Of a stretch of 64,000 nucleotides of DNA, positions 45,101-53,192 are shown in pieces (within the stretch, counting starts at the first letter, position 1; every line of letters begins with the position of its first letter). Position numbers and translations under genes: made by a program. The notes below the pieces were generated by a model. It saw only the letters and a list, made by a program, of their open reading frames with translations. It was not told the DNA's origin and made no database searches. The stretch is taken from NCBI RefSeq assembly GCF_004087915.1, contig NZ_CP035108.1, forward strand, positions 2,666,001 through 2,730,000, in the 5' to 3' direction. This stretch comes from Geovibrio thiophilus. Its GTDB lineage: Bacteria > Chrysiogenota > Deferribacteres > Deferribacterales > Geovibrionaceae.

Positions 45101-45517
45101 GCTCATATACCTGAGCTGCTTTTTAACAAAGGGGTCAGGAATCGGAGGCTTAGGCGGAAACATTCCTGTCGCATTGTCCTGCAGCGGAAAAACAGTTCCG
45201 TTGTCATATCTTTGAAGATTCCGCAGGTGCGGATAGCGCCTGTAGTCTTCTTCTGTAAGGTTATCAAGATTTTTCGGAAGCTGATTATTTTCGATAAGAT
45301 TATTTTTATCGGAAGCGTTTGTTCTGCCTGTCCTGTTGTCACTCTGAGTTTTTTGGGAATTAAGCTGCTCCTGATATTTTTCAAGCAGGCTGGGATTATT
45401 GCGCATGATTTCAAGGGTCTCCGGGCTGACATCAGCTAAATCCAGAGCATAAACCTTTGCAAAACAAACAAAAGCTAAACAAATAAGAACAAATGATTTT
45501 ATAATTCTGGCAGACAT
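42146..45517 (-). CDS. Very large polysaccharide export protein with multiple SLBB domains
   Basis: A 1123-residue exported protein, about three times the length of Wza. The signal peptide (about 1-24, FVLICLAFVCFAKVYA) is followed by a linker rich in Asn and Asp. A polysaccharide-export domain near 260-340 contains YILGPGDRLQVYIWGR and a VNADGSVISQETG segment. About eight SLBB units follow, each with a V-x-G-E-V-x-x-P-G-x-Y core and a DxVxVP ending. A helical insert at about 900-970 is rich in Met, Ser and Ala. It would form the periplasm-spanning export channel with Wzi and Wzz. The ATG at 45517 has GGAGG. Confidence 0.9.
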   Translation of the reverse strand: MSARIIKSFVLICLAFVCFAKVYALDLADVSPETLEIMRNNPSLLEKYQEQLNSQKTQSDNRTGRTNASDKNNLIENNQLPKNLDNLTEEDYRRYPHLRNLQRYDNGTVFPLQDNATGMFPPKPPIPDPFVKKQLRYMSDNETKTIGVFGFVKYPNKYKVDKGFNILDSVAEAGGPLELEKLQKISVYRRGAEVADFTYTPKNTYRMSQYQLQDNDTVILEGRYEEPQDNITEEVKPLEIFGHNIFNSTENFIPDQNAINFSEYILGPGDRLQVYIWGRITKTLSLPVNADGSVISQETGRVQVSGKRFEEVQYIIKGILESMEGVSAEVLVENVRSIRVLVLGEVTRPGYYTVSSFNNISSAIVMAGGLTERANIRNVQIKNGGNTVGNIDFYNLIIHGDSSGDFLLSPGDTVFVPRTSMRVTLEGKVRTPAIYDLKSGETLSDLIRFAGGIEASGYKKNIFLRSFADDGKVVTKSYIYGTNLRNAKLRDGDKVFVMESDIPDSNSVELKGNVYFTGMYSIEKGMRLSDILSNKDMLKRNTALEYGYIERYTGEGKTKQVIGFNLGDVLRNPQNHTNNVEVQPMDVINILTAEQVKAQHFVNVSGEVNAAGKYKMPEIANVMDAIMKAGGFAVDASMENIEVVRKIGGKFYTRFIDAETARKLELNADDNVVVHSKYADSPKGYVEVDGEVNNSGSFLLSENLTVSDLVRKAGGLKKEAYRDIAHLFRIKDESFNYTLTRISLADAMNGNTESNLILRDGDKLFVHSVFEFNPKKTISINGAVNVPGKYIYATEMNIKDLIISAGNLKDNAYYDSAEIVRMDIVDGVTKYSVIDVNLNEVMKDKYNVRLQPYDQVYVKEVTGFRESMLVKVSGEVLFPGEYAIAKGEKLSNIIRRAGGTTDYAHFSGIKFIRQSVKEIEAENLKSMKMRLESMITAMSSQEIASSLSAQDVAANESLTKNLENTVKKLDELEPQGRVVIDAENVAELAKSSYDFELESGDEIYIPNKKSTVTVVGEVFQATSFAYDKSRSTVSDLLNRSGGMTEIADKNNVYVVRANGSVVSNQYVKSNFWWKDIYDVKLNAGDVVVVPRRLKFPSYMRDIKDVTQILYQIATTFAVTKLMF

Positions 45518-45689
45518 GATCCCTCCGGAAATGAGCAATACCTAATTTTTAGCCCATAAACTACCTTAATACAACTGAAAATGGTGATAAACAGCGATGC
45601 GGAAAAGATTTGTCAAATTGCGGAAGAGATCCTCCATCCTGCGGGTTCAGGTTGAAGGTCTGAAGGGTAATTACGAGGAGTGCAGCGAC

Positions 45690-45842
45690 GAAGCGGTCTC
45701 ACAAGAGACTGCCGTGCTTCCTGCGGAAGCTCGCAGTGACGTAAAAACAGAGTCACTCTGAGCGGAGGCGAAGAGTCTCAAAATAAAAGCAAAATTCAGA
45801 CCGGACTGCACCTTGAGATTCTTCACTTCTTTCAGGATGAGC
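45690..45842. repeat. Cluster of short dispersed hairpin repeats
   Basis: Modules such as GTCACTCTGAGCGGAGGCGA, AGAGTCTC and GAGATTCTTCACTTCTTTCA recur (in either orientation) at 60447-60480 and 61166-61193. These are common intergenic repeat words of bacterial genomes. No gene is visible in 45518-45912. Confidence 0.6.
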
Positions 45843-45843
45843 A

Positions 45844-45875
45844 TAAAAAAGCCCGCCGGAAAAAATCCGGCGGGC
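45844..45875 (-). terminator. Terminator of the porin gene
   Basis: GCCCGCCGGA and TCCGGCGGGC form a ten-base perfect stem around AAAAA, with a T-run after the hairpin on the minus strand. It is 38 bases after the porin stop. Confidence 0.93.
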
Positions 45876-45912
45876 TCGGGTATTTTAGTAAGCTTTTCTT
45901 AGTTCAGGTAGA

Positions 45913-47118
45913 TTAGAAACCTACGCTGAGCATGTGAGAAGCATAGTAGATGGGGTCTGCATCGTACTGATCAGCGCCTGCACCGATTTCGTTAACCTGA
46001 AGGTAAGCTGCCTTAACTGTGTAGTTAAGAGCCTTGTTGATCTGGTATGAAACATACGCATCAAGTTCATACAGGTTGATGTCAGCATAGTTAGGCTGGT
46101 TGTCATCATCGTAGTTAGAGAATGCGTAAGCGAAAGCTGCACCGAGTGTAAGAGCATCAGTGTGAGCGTAGTCAGCATAGAGTTTGAAGGTAGTGAAACC
46201 GCCAAGGTCATCGCCGCCTGTTACGCCGCCGAGTTCGTCAACTATGAAAGTAGTGTCGAAATCGTCAGCGTAGTTGAAAGCTTCGCCAGTGTCTTTATCA
46301 ACTGAACCGTAAAGGAAGATAAGACCAGCAGTTGTTTTACCAAGGTTAGCGAAACCATTAACATATGCACCGAAAAGGTCATAGTCTTCATCGCCTTGTT
46401 TATCTGTAGAAACGTTTCTGTAAGCAAGCTCAGACTCAAATCCGAACATGCCGAGGTCGCCGTTAAACATAACGTCAAGACCAGTAGTCTGAACGCCGTC
46501 AGTGTCGTTGTCCATTATTGCAGCAGAGTTGTCACCGTATGTAAGGTTAGCACCGTAAGTGAAAGCGCCTGCTTTGCCTACATAGTCAATGCCGTATCCG
46601 TCGTTGTCATCTTTTTCAGAATCTTCGACATCATAGCTACCATTCTCAGCATTTTTAGTTGTCTGGAAAGTAAGTTTACCCATAGCAACAGGAACAGCAA
46701 GTTTAACTCTGTAGTTACCTTCTACGTTGTTGCCGAAAGCTGTACCCCAGCCGCCTGTAGCCATGAGACCAGCGGAAAGGAGACCTGCTTTACCGAAGTC
46801 GTGCTCAAGGAAGGCTCTCTGGATAGTGAAGCCAGCTTCGCCCTCACCGGTTGTTTTGGCTTTCATTTCGGGATCGCCCCAAGTACCATCGTGGAAATCG
46901 CCTCTTACTGTGAAGGCTGTGCCTTTGTCAACGATGAATTTAGCCTGAACATTACCGTCCTGCTCCCACCATGAATTCTCACCGAGTGAGTCTTCGTTGA
47001 TACCGCCGTTTTCAACGTAGATACCCTTTACTTCCATGTAGCCGCTGAGTTTAACATCGGCTGCGAATGCTGTTGCGGCAAAAGCCACAACCATGAGAAC
47101 TACTAAAAGTTTTCTCAT
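45913..47118 (-). CDS. Outer-membrane porin-like beta-barrel protein
   Basis: A 401-residue exported protein. The signal peptide MRKLLVVLMVVAFAATAFA is cleaved before ADVKLSGYMEVKG. Alternating amphipathic strands and acidic, Gly/Asn/Asp-rich loops follow, and the protein ends in Phe (HMLSVGF), the signature for barrel assembly. GGAGG precedes the ATG, and codon use looks strongly biased toward few codons, consistent with high expression. Solutes would diffuse through it; specificity is unknown. It is a single-gene unit with a promoter and a strong terminator. Confidence 0.88.
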   Translation of the reverse strand: MRKLLVVLMVVAFAATAFAADVKLSGYMEVKGIYVENGGINEDSLGENSWWEQDGNVQAKFIVDKGTAFTVRGDFHDGTWGDPEMKAKTTGEGEAGFTIQRAFLEHDFGKAGLLSAGLMATGGWGTAFGNNVEGNYRVKLAVPVAMGKLTFQTTKNAENGSYDVEDSEKDDNDGYGIDYVGKAGAFTYGANLTYGDNSAAIMDNDTDGVQTTGLDVMFNGDLGMFGFESELAYRNVSTDKQGDEDYDLFGAYVNGFANLGKTTAGLIFLYGSVDKDTGEAFNYADDFDTTFIVDELGGVTGGDDLGGFTTFKLYADYAHTDALTLGAAFAYAFSNYDDDNQPNYADINLYELDAYVSYQINKALNYTVKAAYLQVNEIGAGADQYDADPIYYASHMLSVGF

Positions 47119-47202
47119 CCTTTTTCCTCCTGTAGGTTTTTACTGTTTAAAAGGTTACCCTTTTTACTTCCACACCATTAACTCAAACTCAAATACTGTT
47201 AA

Positions 47203-47231
47203 AAACTAGCACAGCATTTGAGTAATGTCAA
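47203..47231 (-). promoter_or_regulatory. Likely promoter of the porin gene
   Basis: On the minus strand TTGACA (47226-47231), a 17-base spacer and TAGTTT (47203-47208) lead to a leader of roughly 80 bases before the porin ATG. Confidence 0.55.
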
Positions 47232-47452
47232 CACTAACAAGAACTACCACATACGCTGTTTGTAAGTCAACGTTTTTTTGGTCAGAACACGTTTACAGGG
47301 GAGTTTAGCCCAAACTTAAGTCTCCCACAATTCAAATTAATGTGAAGTTGCAGTGTCTATTGTTGAACACAGTGTTAAACCGCTTTGATACACTTCGGCA
47401 GGGATATTTGATTCTTTAGAGAAAATATTTACAGAAGATCCTTCACTGCCAC

Positions 47453-47481
47453 GGCTCCACGGATGGAGCCTCGCCGTGACT
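47453..47481 (+). repeat. Partial three-hairpin repeat (hairpin 1 only)
   Basis: Stem GGCTCC/GGAGCC around the conserved loop ACGGAT, then TCGCCGTGAC, the beginning of the usual linker. Hairpins 2 and 3 are absent. The stem sequence is different again, with both arms changed together. Confidence 0.7.
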
Positions 47482-47534
47482 CTGCAAAGTATCACTCCGA
47501 GCAACAGCGGGGAGTATTGAACAAACCCTCCCCG

Positions 47535-47616
47535 CCCCTCCTTTTATTAAAGGAGGGGGTTTTAGCCTTATTACCAAAAACTTCCCCCTTTAACAAAGGG
47601 GGACTGAGGGGGATTT
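47535..47616. repeat. Paired palindromic C-rich/G-rich repeats
   Basis: Two hairpins, CCCCTCCTTT with AAAGGAGGGG (47535-47558) and CCCCCTTT with AAAGGGGG (47584-47602), belong to the same module type as 11553-11590 and 60382-60432. They follow the last gene of the hslVU unit by about ten bases and could help end its transcript. Confidence 0.65.
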
Positions 47617-47627
47617 ATTAAAAATTG

Positions 47628-49232
47628 CTACTTTGTTTCGATATACTCTATCTGGCTGGTAGCTTTGCGGAAAACTCCGCCAGCGATGTTTCGGAGCATG
47701 AAGAGATATGTTCTTCCGTATTCCTCATACATGTAATAATCCACAATAACGGGCTCTTTCAGGTCTGATTCCCATACTTTTGACATGGTTCTGCCTTCCC
47801 AGCCGTAGACCGCGAAAGCGGAGCCCTTGTATGAAAAGGTGTTCGGCAGCATGTTGGACATAGATTGGTTTTTTATAAGATACAGCCGTCCGTCGGTATT
47901 TACAAAGATGCGTCCTTTAAGATGCTGCCTCTGCTCCATAACCTCAAAAGCGTCTATATCCTTGATCTTCTGATTGACCTTTCTGTTTTCCTGCTCTTCC
48001 TGAAGATTGATGAACTTCGGGGTCTGACTGAACTGCTCAACGCTTTGAAAAACCTCTTCACCGTCCTTCTCCACAACAACCTTATAATCATCATTAATAT
48101 ATACAGGGTTGACACTGCCGTCCCTGTTGACATCAGCATAACCGAAGCCGAAAAGCTTTTTATTCGCCGAATCAGGGATTGACTCGCCCCTCACGTAGCT
48201 GCCTTTATACTCAAGCTTCTGAATCTGTCCGACAAATGTTCCGTCGGTAGCGAGTCTCTGCGTGAGGACAACCTTTTTACCTTTGTCGTAGCTCACCCTT
48301 GAGAAGAAAGGAAGCTTCTCCGCCTTGAGCGCAAACTTTGCGCCGTCATATTCATAGACATTTGTTTTAGCGAACTTGTCATACTCAAGCCATGATACCA
48401 GAACTTCCTCTATGCCGTTGCCGTCCAGATCCGCACTGTCCACTGACACTATAAACCTTATGCCCTCGGGCTTAAGCTCCGCTTTTTTCTCGAATGCCTT
48501 TCCGGTAAATTTGTAGAAGTCAACCTGAGCCTTGCTTGAAACAGCGGTGTAGATCTCTTCCTTGTCGATCATATGACCGACAGTCATAGTATCGTATTCA
48601 GCCTCAAGAATATCACTCTGGAAAGAATCTCTTGTGAGCTTTCCGGTGTCCTCAGCCTCAATATCAGCGTAGTATGCGCTTGCGATCAGGGTTCCGGTTT
48701 TTGTGTCTCTGGCTTCCAGAGAGATGCCGCCCTTATCGTCCTGAGTAAAATTAAGCGCAATGACCGCCGAGTCTTTGAGGATAACGTTGGGAACCTTTGC
48801 AACATCCTCCTTCAGCAGAAGTTCTATGCGGGTAGGCACATTAACGGCTTTAAACGCCACCTCAACCGGAGGGTTGAGAACGATTGCGTCGCCCACTCGG
48901 GGTTCAGCCTTTTTATCAGAAAGCTCAAGCTCGGAATAACCCTCGAATACATTTTTTACAACCGCATCGCCGATCAGGACTTTTTTTCTGCCCAGCACCT
49001 GCTTGGTTATGGGGTGTATTATCTCCTCGCTCTCTTTGTAAACCTTCAGCACAAGCCCCGGATAAACGTTTGACGCTGAGCCGAGATCCGAATAGATCAC
49101 GCTTCCGTCAACGCTGACCACATACCCGCCCATTCTGCTGAAAAGCGAATTTACATCTGAGGCGACCTTCTCAAACCTTGCCTGAGCGGCTAAAGGTAAG
49201 AGAATAAGAATAAGTACCAGTAATTTTTTCAT
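47628..49232 (-). CDS. Exported beta-rich protein of unknown function
   Basis: A 534-residue protein with signal peptide MKKLLVLILILLPLAAQA. The N-terminal half (about 30-130) has a YVVSVDGSVIYSDLGS segment and a GLVLKVYKE/RVGDAIVLNPP pattern resembling flagellar FlgT-like or peptidoglycan-envelope beta domains. The C-terminal half contains FG-GAP/VCBS-like units with calcium-site spacing (DSADLDGNGIEEVLVSW, GYADVNRDGSVNPVYI), hinting at a beta-propeller. It is eight bases downstream of hslU, probably cotranscribed. The role is unknown; a periplasmic or outer-membrane-associated assembly factor is a guess. Confidence 0.7.
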   Translation of the reverse strand: MKKLLVLILILLPLAAQARFEKVASDVNSLFSRMGGYVVSVDGSVIYSDLGSASNVYPGLVLKVYKESEEIIHPITKQVLGRKKVLIGDAVVKNVFEGYSELELSDKKAEPRVGDAIVLNPPVEVAFKAVNVPTRIELLLKEDVAKVPNVILKDSAVIALNFTQDDKGGISLEARDTKTGTLIASAYYADIEAEDTGKLTRDSFQSDILEAEYDTMTVGHMIDKEEIYTAVSSKAQVDFYKFTGKAFEKKAELKPEGIRFIVSVDSADLDGNGIEEVLVSWLEYDKFAKTNVYEYDGAKFALKAEKLPFFSRVSYDKGKKVVLTQRLATDGTFVGQIQKLEYKGSYVRGESIPDSANKKLFGFGYADVNRDGSVNPVYINDDYKVVVEKDGEEVFQSVEQFSQTPKFINLQEEQENRKVNQKIKDIDAFEVMEQRQHLKGRIFVNTDGRLYLIKNQSMSNMLPNTFSYKGSAFAVYGWEGRTMSKVWESDLKEPVIVDYYMYEEYGRTYLFMLRNIAGGVFRKATSQIEYIETK

Positions 49233-49240
49233 GTGTAATC

Positions 49241-50596
49241 CTATAAAACGTATTTGCTGAGATCCCTGTCTTCCACGATTCCCCTGAGGTGGCTCTCAAC
49301 ATATGTGTCGTCTATTATTATATTTTTTTCTTCCGTATCCGGCGCTTCGTAGGATATTTCCTCCAGAAGCTTTTCAAGTATGGTGTGGAGCCTTCTGGCG
49401 CCTATGTTTTCCAGAGTGCGGTTAACCTCTGTGGCTATTTCCGCTATTTTCATAATACCGGAATCGGCAAACTCAACATTTACCCCGTCCGCTCTGAGAA
49501 GCGCTTCGTACTGCCTTGTGAGAGCGTTTTCAGGCTCTTTCAGTATGCGGATGAAGTCCTCCGTCTCCAGAGAATCCATCTCGACCCTTATGGGAAAACG
49601 CCCCTGAAGCTCGGGGATCAGATCAGAGGGCTTTGCCATGTGAAAAGCGCCCGCAGCTATGAAAAGCACGTGTGACGTGTTCACCATGCCGTGCTTGGTG
49701 TTAACCGTGGAGCCCTCGACAATGGGCAGAAGATCCCTCTGCACCCCCTCACGGGATACATCCCCGCCCTTGTGGGCGGCTCCCTCACGGGCACAGATCT
49801 TGTCTATCTCGTCAAGGAAGATGATACCCGTCTGCTCCACACGGCGCAGGGCGTCCTTCTTAACGTCTTCCATATCGATAAGCCTCGCCGCCTCTTCCAT
49901 TTCGATGACGGTTCTGGCTTCCTTTATCTTCATCTTTCTTTTCTTCTTTCTGTTAGGAAACATGTTTTTCATCATGTCGCCTATGTTCATCCCAAGCTCG
50001 TCCATACCCATATTGGTAAGCACTTCCACCTGCGGACCCTGTTCTTCCACATCCGCCTCTATCTCACGCTCTTCCAGCTCTCCTGAGGCAAGCATCCTGC
50101 GGAATTTCTCACGGGTGGATGAATCGGAATTTTCCTCGGAGAAGCCGGGCTTCTTCGGCAGAAGAATATCCAGAAGCCTTTCCTCTGCGTTGCGCTTGGC
50201 TTTTTCAAGCACGGAATCTTTCTTCTCTGTCTTGACCATGGCGATTGCTATCTCAACAAGATCTCTCACCATGCTCTCAACATCACGCCCCACATAGCCC
50301 ACTTCGGTAAACTTACTCGCCTCTATCTTCATGAACGGAGCTCCGGCAAGCTTGGCAAGCCTTCTGGCGACCTCTGTCTTGCCCACTCCCGTGGGTCCGA
50401 TAAGGATTATGTTTTTTGGCGAGATCTCTTCCTGAAGATTTTCGGAAAGCTGGAGCCTGCGCCATCTGTTGCGCAGGGCGACGGCGACCGCTTTTTTGGC
50501 GTTTTTCTGCCCGACTACATATTTATCAAGCTCTTCCACAATCTGTTTCGGCGTAAGCGCACCCTGCTCCGCCATCAGACGCTGATCGGTTTTCAT
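49241..50596 (-). CDS. hslU: ATP-dependent protease ATPase subunit HslU
   Basis: A 451-residue AAA+ unfoldase of the HslUV protease, which feeds unfolded or regulatory proteins to HslV in the cytoplasm. It has Walker A GPTGVGKTEVARR near residue 60, Walker B FLDEIDKI near 258, the pore GYVGRD segment near 92, an intermediate I domain at about 110-240, sensor segment RFPIRVEMDSL, and the C-terminal LSKYVL tail that docks into HslV. The start lies two bases after the hslV stop. Confidence 0.98.
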   Translation of the reverse strand: MKTDQRLMAEQGALTPKQIVEELDKYVVGQKNAKKAVAVALRNRWRRLQLSENLQEEISPKNIILIGPTGVGKTEVARRLAKLAGAPFMKIEASKFTEVGYVGRDVESMVRDLVEIAIAMVKTEKKDSVLEKAKRNAEERLLDILLPKKPGFSEENSDSSTREKFRRMLASGELEEREIEADVEEQGPQVEVLTNMGMDELGMNIGDMMKNMFPNRKKKRKMKIKEARTVIEMEEAARLIDMEDVKKDALRRVEQTGIIFLDEIDKICAREGAAHKGGDVSREGVQRDLLPIVEGSTVNTKHGMVNTSHVLFIAAGAFHMAKPSDLIPELQGRFPIRVEMDSLETEDFIRILKEPENALTRQYEALLRADGVNVEFADSGIMKIAEIATEVNRTLENIGARRLHTILEKLLEEISYEAPDTEEKNIIIDDTYVESHLRGIVEDRDLSKYVL

Positions 50597-50598
50597 AT

Positions 50599-51129
50599 CT
50601 ATAGTTCCTCGATTATAATGTTCCTGTTGGTATAAATGCAGATGTCCCCTGCTATCTCCAATGCCTTCCTGACTATTTCGGCGGCGGAAAGTTCCGTGTT
50701 TTCGCTGAGCGCAATGGCCGCGGACTGGGCAAAGGCACCGCCGGAGCCTATGGCGGCAACGCCCTTATCCGGTTCGACCACATCCCCGTTGCCCGTGATT
50801 ATGTACACGGCGTCACCGCCCGCCACAACCATCATCGCCTCAAGCCTGCGGAGGTATCTGTCCGTGCGCCAGTCCTTGGCGAGTTCCACGGCAGAACGGA
50901 GCAGCTGACCGCCGAACGCCTCCAGCTTCGCCTCGAAACGCTCCATGAGAGTGAAGGCGTCAGCAGTGGAGCCTGCGAAGCCGCACAGCACTTTATCGTT
51001 ATAAACTCTTCTTACCTTCTTTGCATTGTGTTTCATCACGGTGCTGCCGAAAGTGACCTGACCGTCCGCGCCTATTGCGGTTTTGCCGTTTTTTCTCACG
51101 GCGATGACCGTTGTTCCTCTGATTTCCAT
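50599..51129 (-). CDS. hslV: ATP-dependent protease peptidase subunit HslV
   Basis: A 176-residue proteasome-beta-like peptidase. The N-terminus [16 protein letters not shown] shows that removal of five residues exposes catalytic Thr6. [20 protein letters not shown], with Lys39-equivalent, and [11 protein letters not shown] are family signatures. It forms the double hexamer or heptamer chamber with HslU, encoded next. It is the first gene of the unit, and the nearby divergent gene is the acyltransferase at 51.3 kb. Confidence 0.98.
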   Translation of the reverse strand: MEIRGTTVIAVRKNGKTAIGADGQVTFGSTVMKHNAKKVRRVYNDKVLCGFAGSTADAFTLMERFEAKLEAFGGQLLRSAVELAKDWRTDRYLRRLEAMMVVAGGDAVYIITGNGDVVEPDKGVAAIGSGGAFAQSAAIALSENTELSAAEIVRKALEIAGDICIYTNRNIIIEEL

Positions 51130-51346
51130 AATTCATTCCCTGCTGTGTATCAGCTGTTCCTGAGATTTTTGACAAGCCTTTATAAGTTACAAAAAACAGC
51201 ATCGTATGACAAGCCGTTATATTATGAAAGCTGAAATCCGCTTACGTTCAGAACGTTTCCCAAATATGCGGTTTACTTTAAACATGAAAAAAAGTATATT
51301 CAGTGGTTTTAGGATATGCGGTACAAATGCGCTTTTTTACGGTCGG

Positions 51347-51994
51347 ATGATGAAAAATAGACTTTTCCCCTTTGCATTGTGGCTGTTCGGTAAATTCATG
51401 ACGCTGTACGGAAGCACATTCCGTTACCGTGTAACCGGCAGGGAAAAAATTGATGAGCTTTTTAAAAGCGGAAAAAGCGTCGTGTTCTTCACATGGCACA
51501 ATCAGATTTTCCCCATCCTCCACTTTCACAGAGGCGTAAACCTAGCCATAATCATATCCAGCAGCAAGGACGGAGACATAATGGCGCATGTGGCTGAATC
51601 CTTCGGCTACAGAGCTGTCAGAGGTTCGTCCAGCCGCAACGGCTCAAAGGCGCTCCTTGAGATAAAGAAGCTGATGAACGGCACATGGCACGCCGCCATA
51701 GCAGTGGACGGACCCAAGGGACCCAAATATAAAATGAAGCCGGGCGCACTGTTCCTCGCGAAAAACACCCACGGCGTGATGATGCCGGTTATCTTTGACT
51801 GCAAAAAATTCAAACGCTTCGCAAGCTGGGACGGGTTCATTCTCCCTTACCCTTTTGCGAAAATAGATGTTCACTACTGTGATCCTGTTTTTGTTTCCGA
51901 AGACACGGAACCTGAAACCATGAAAAGTGAGACAGAGCAAATAGAGAAATCCACTATGGAGCAGACGCTTGTTTATTCTCCGAATATTGTATAA
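51347..51994 (+). CDS. Lysophospholipid-acyltransferase-like protein (DUF374 type)
   Basis: A protein of about 216 residues from this start. The core resembles DUF374 acyltransferase-like proteins beside waaA in several Gram-negatives: FRYRVTGREKI, VVFFTWHNQIFPIL with the H-x-x-x-x catalytic block, AVRGSSSRNGSKAL, and AAIAVDGPKGPKYKMKPGAL as the glycerol-phosphate-like binding segment. It probably acylates a lipid A or phospholipid intermediate at the inner membrane. The open frame extends to 51206, but no upstream start has a convincing ribosome binding site; MMKNRLFPFALWLFG fits the usual N-terminal anchor. It overlaps waaA by 26 bases. Confidence 0.8.
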   Translation: MMKNRLFPFALWLFGKFMTLYGSTFRYRVTGREKIDELFKSGKSVVFFTWHNQIFPILHFHRGVNLAIIISSSKDGDIMAHVAESFGYRAVRGSSSRNGSKALLEIKKLMNGTWHAAIAVDGPKGPKYKMKPGALFLAKNTHGVMMPVIFDCKKFKRFASWDGFILPYPFAKIDVHYCDPVFVSEDTEPETMKSETEQIEKSTMEQTLVYSPNIV

Positions 51995-53192
51995 CCTGCT
52001 TATAATTATAATTATCCCCTTCGCTGTTCCCCTCGGTTTCCTCTTTGCCCTGAAGAAAAAGGAGGACGCCGACTATTTTCAGCGCTTCGGCTTCATAACC
52101 TTTCCCGAGCCTCCCGCAAAAACAGTCTGGTTTCACTGCGCCAGCGTCGGGGAAGTGCGCAGTCTCAAGCAGCTTATAAACGCCTTCCGCAGACGGTATC
52201 CCGATGCGGAATTTATAATAAGCACCACCACAGCAACGGGAAAAGCCATTGCGGAGAAAGAGCTTAAGCCTTATTTCGCTTTTCTGCTCCCCATAGAAAA
52301 CCCCATCGCTATTCCCTATATTCTGTACTGCATGAATGTCAGGGCAACAGTAATAATAGACACCGAGCTCTGGCCGAATTTTATCACAAGCACATCAAAA
52401 CATGCGCCGCTTTTCCTTGTGAACGCCCGTATTTCAGATCGAAGCCTCGGCGGGTACATGAGAATACGCCGGATAATTTCACCGCTTCTGCACAAATTCG
52501 AGCATATCTTCACCAAAAGCGATGAGGATACAGCCAGATTTGCCGCCATTAAGGGTGACTCGGCTAATATATCCACCCTCGGCAATATTAAATTCAGCGA
52601 ATTTGAGGGAGAACCGGATCTCTCTGTTATAAAACCAATCACGGACAAACCATTCATAGTCGCAGCCAGCACACACAAAGGCGAAGAAACGGCAGTGATA
52701 AACGCGTTTCTTGCAAGCGGCTTTGACGGAAGACTTGTCATAGCGCCCAGACACCTCCACCGGACGGAGGAGTGTCTGTCTCTTCTTAAAAGCGCCGGAC
52801 TCAACCCATGCGCTCTCACAGGGTTTGATCCCTGCTGTTCCGCAGTTGTGGCTGATGTTTTCGGACAGCTTGAAGCGCTTTACAGAACAGCGGACAGAAT
52901 CTTTATCGGCGGCTCAATAACAAATATCGGCGGGCATAATATTTTTGAGGCTCTGCGCTTCGGACGCCATGTTGCAGTGGGACCGAACATGCAGAATTTC
53001 AGAGAAATTTATGAACTTGCGGCTGAATACAGGCTCGTAACAACAGCTGCAAATGAACACGAGCTTGCCGAATTCTTCTCCTCACCCGAACCTGAAGGTA
53101 ATTTTGAAGGTTTCAGAGCGGAAGTACAGGCATCCGCAGACGAAAGACTGGGCAGGTTTCTGGAGGCAATGAAAGTTGCACTTATTGATTAA
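51969..53192 (+). CDS. waaA: 3-deoxy-D-manno-octulosonic acid (Kdo) transferase
   Basis: A 407-residue GT-B enzyme (KdtA family) that adds Kdo from CMP-Kdo to lipid A precursor at the inner membrane. An N-terminal transmembrane anchor (ILRILYNLLIIIIIPFAVPLGFL) is followed by VWFHCASVGEVRSL, DTELWPNF, and the second Rossmann half with GSITNIGGHNIFEAL and VAVGPNMQNF. The start is TTG, with GGAG at the right distance, and overlaps the preceding acyltransferase by 26 bases. Whether one or two Kdo units are added cannot be told. Confidence 0.95.
   Translation: MFILRILYNLLIIIIIPFAVPLGFLFALKKKEDADYFQRFGFITFPEPPAKTVWFHCASVGEVRSLKQLINAFRRRYPDAEFIISTTTATGKAIAEKELKPYFAFLLPIENPIAIPYILYCMNVRATVIIDTELWPNFITSTSKHAPLFLVNARISDRSLGGYMRIRRIISPLLHKFEHIFTKSDEDTARFAAIKGDSANISTLGNIKFSEFEGEPDLSVIKPITDKPFIVAASTHKGEETAVINAFLASGFDGRLVIAPRHLHRTEECLSLLKSAGLNPCALTGFDPCCSAVVADVFGQLEALYRTADRIFIGGSITNIGGHNIFEALRFGRHVAVGPNMQNFREIYELAAEYRLVTTAANEHELAEFFSSPEPEGNFEGFRAEVQASADERLGRFLEAMKVALID

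Noticed and set aside
49659-50297. Open frame of 212 codons opposite hslU
   Set aside because: Low-complexity Ser-rich translation, antisense to a conserved AAA+ gene.
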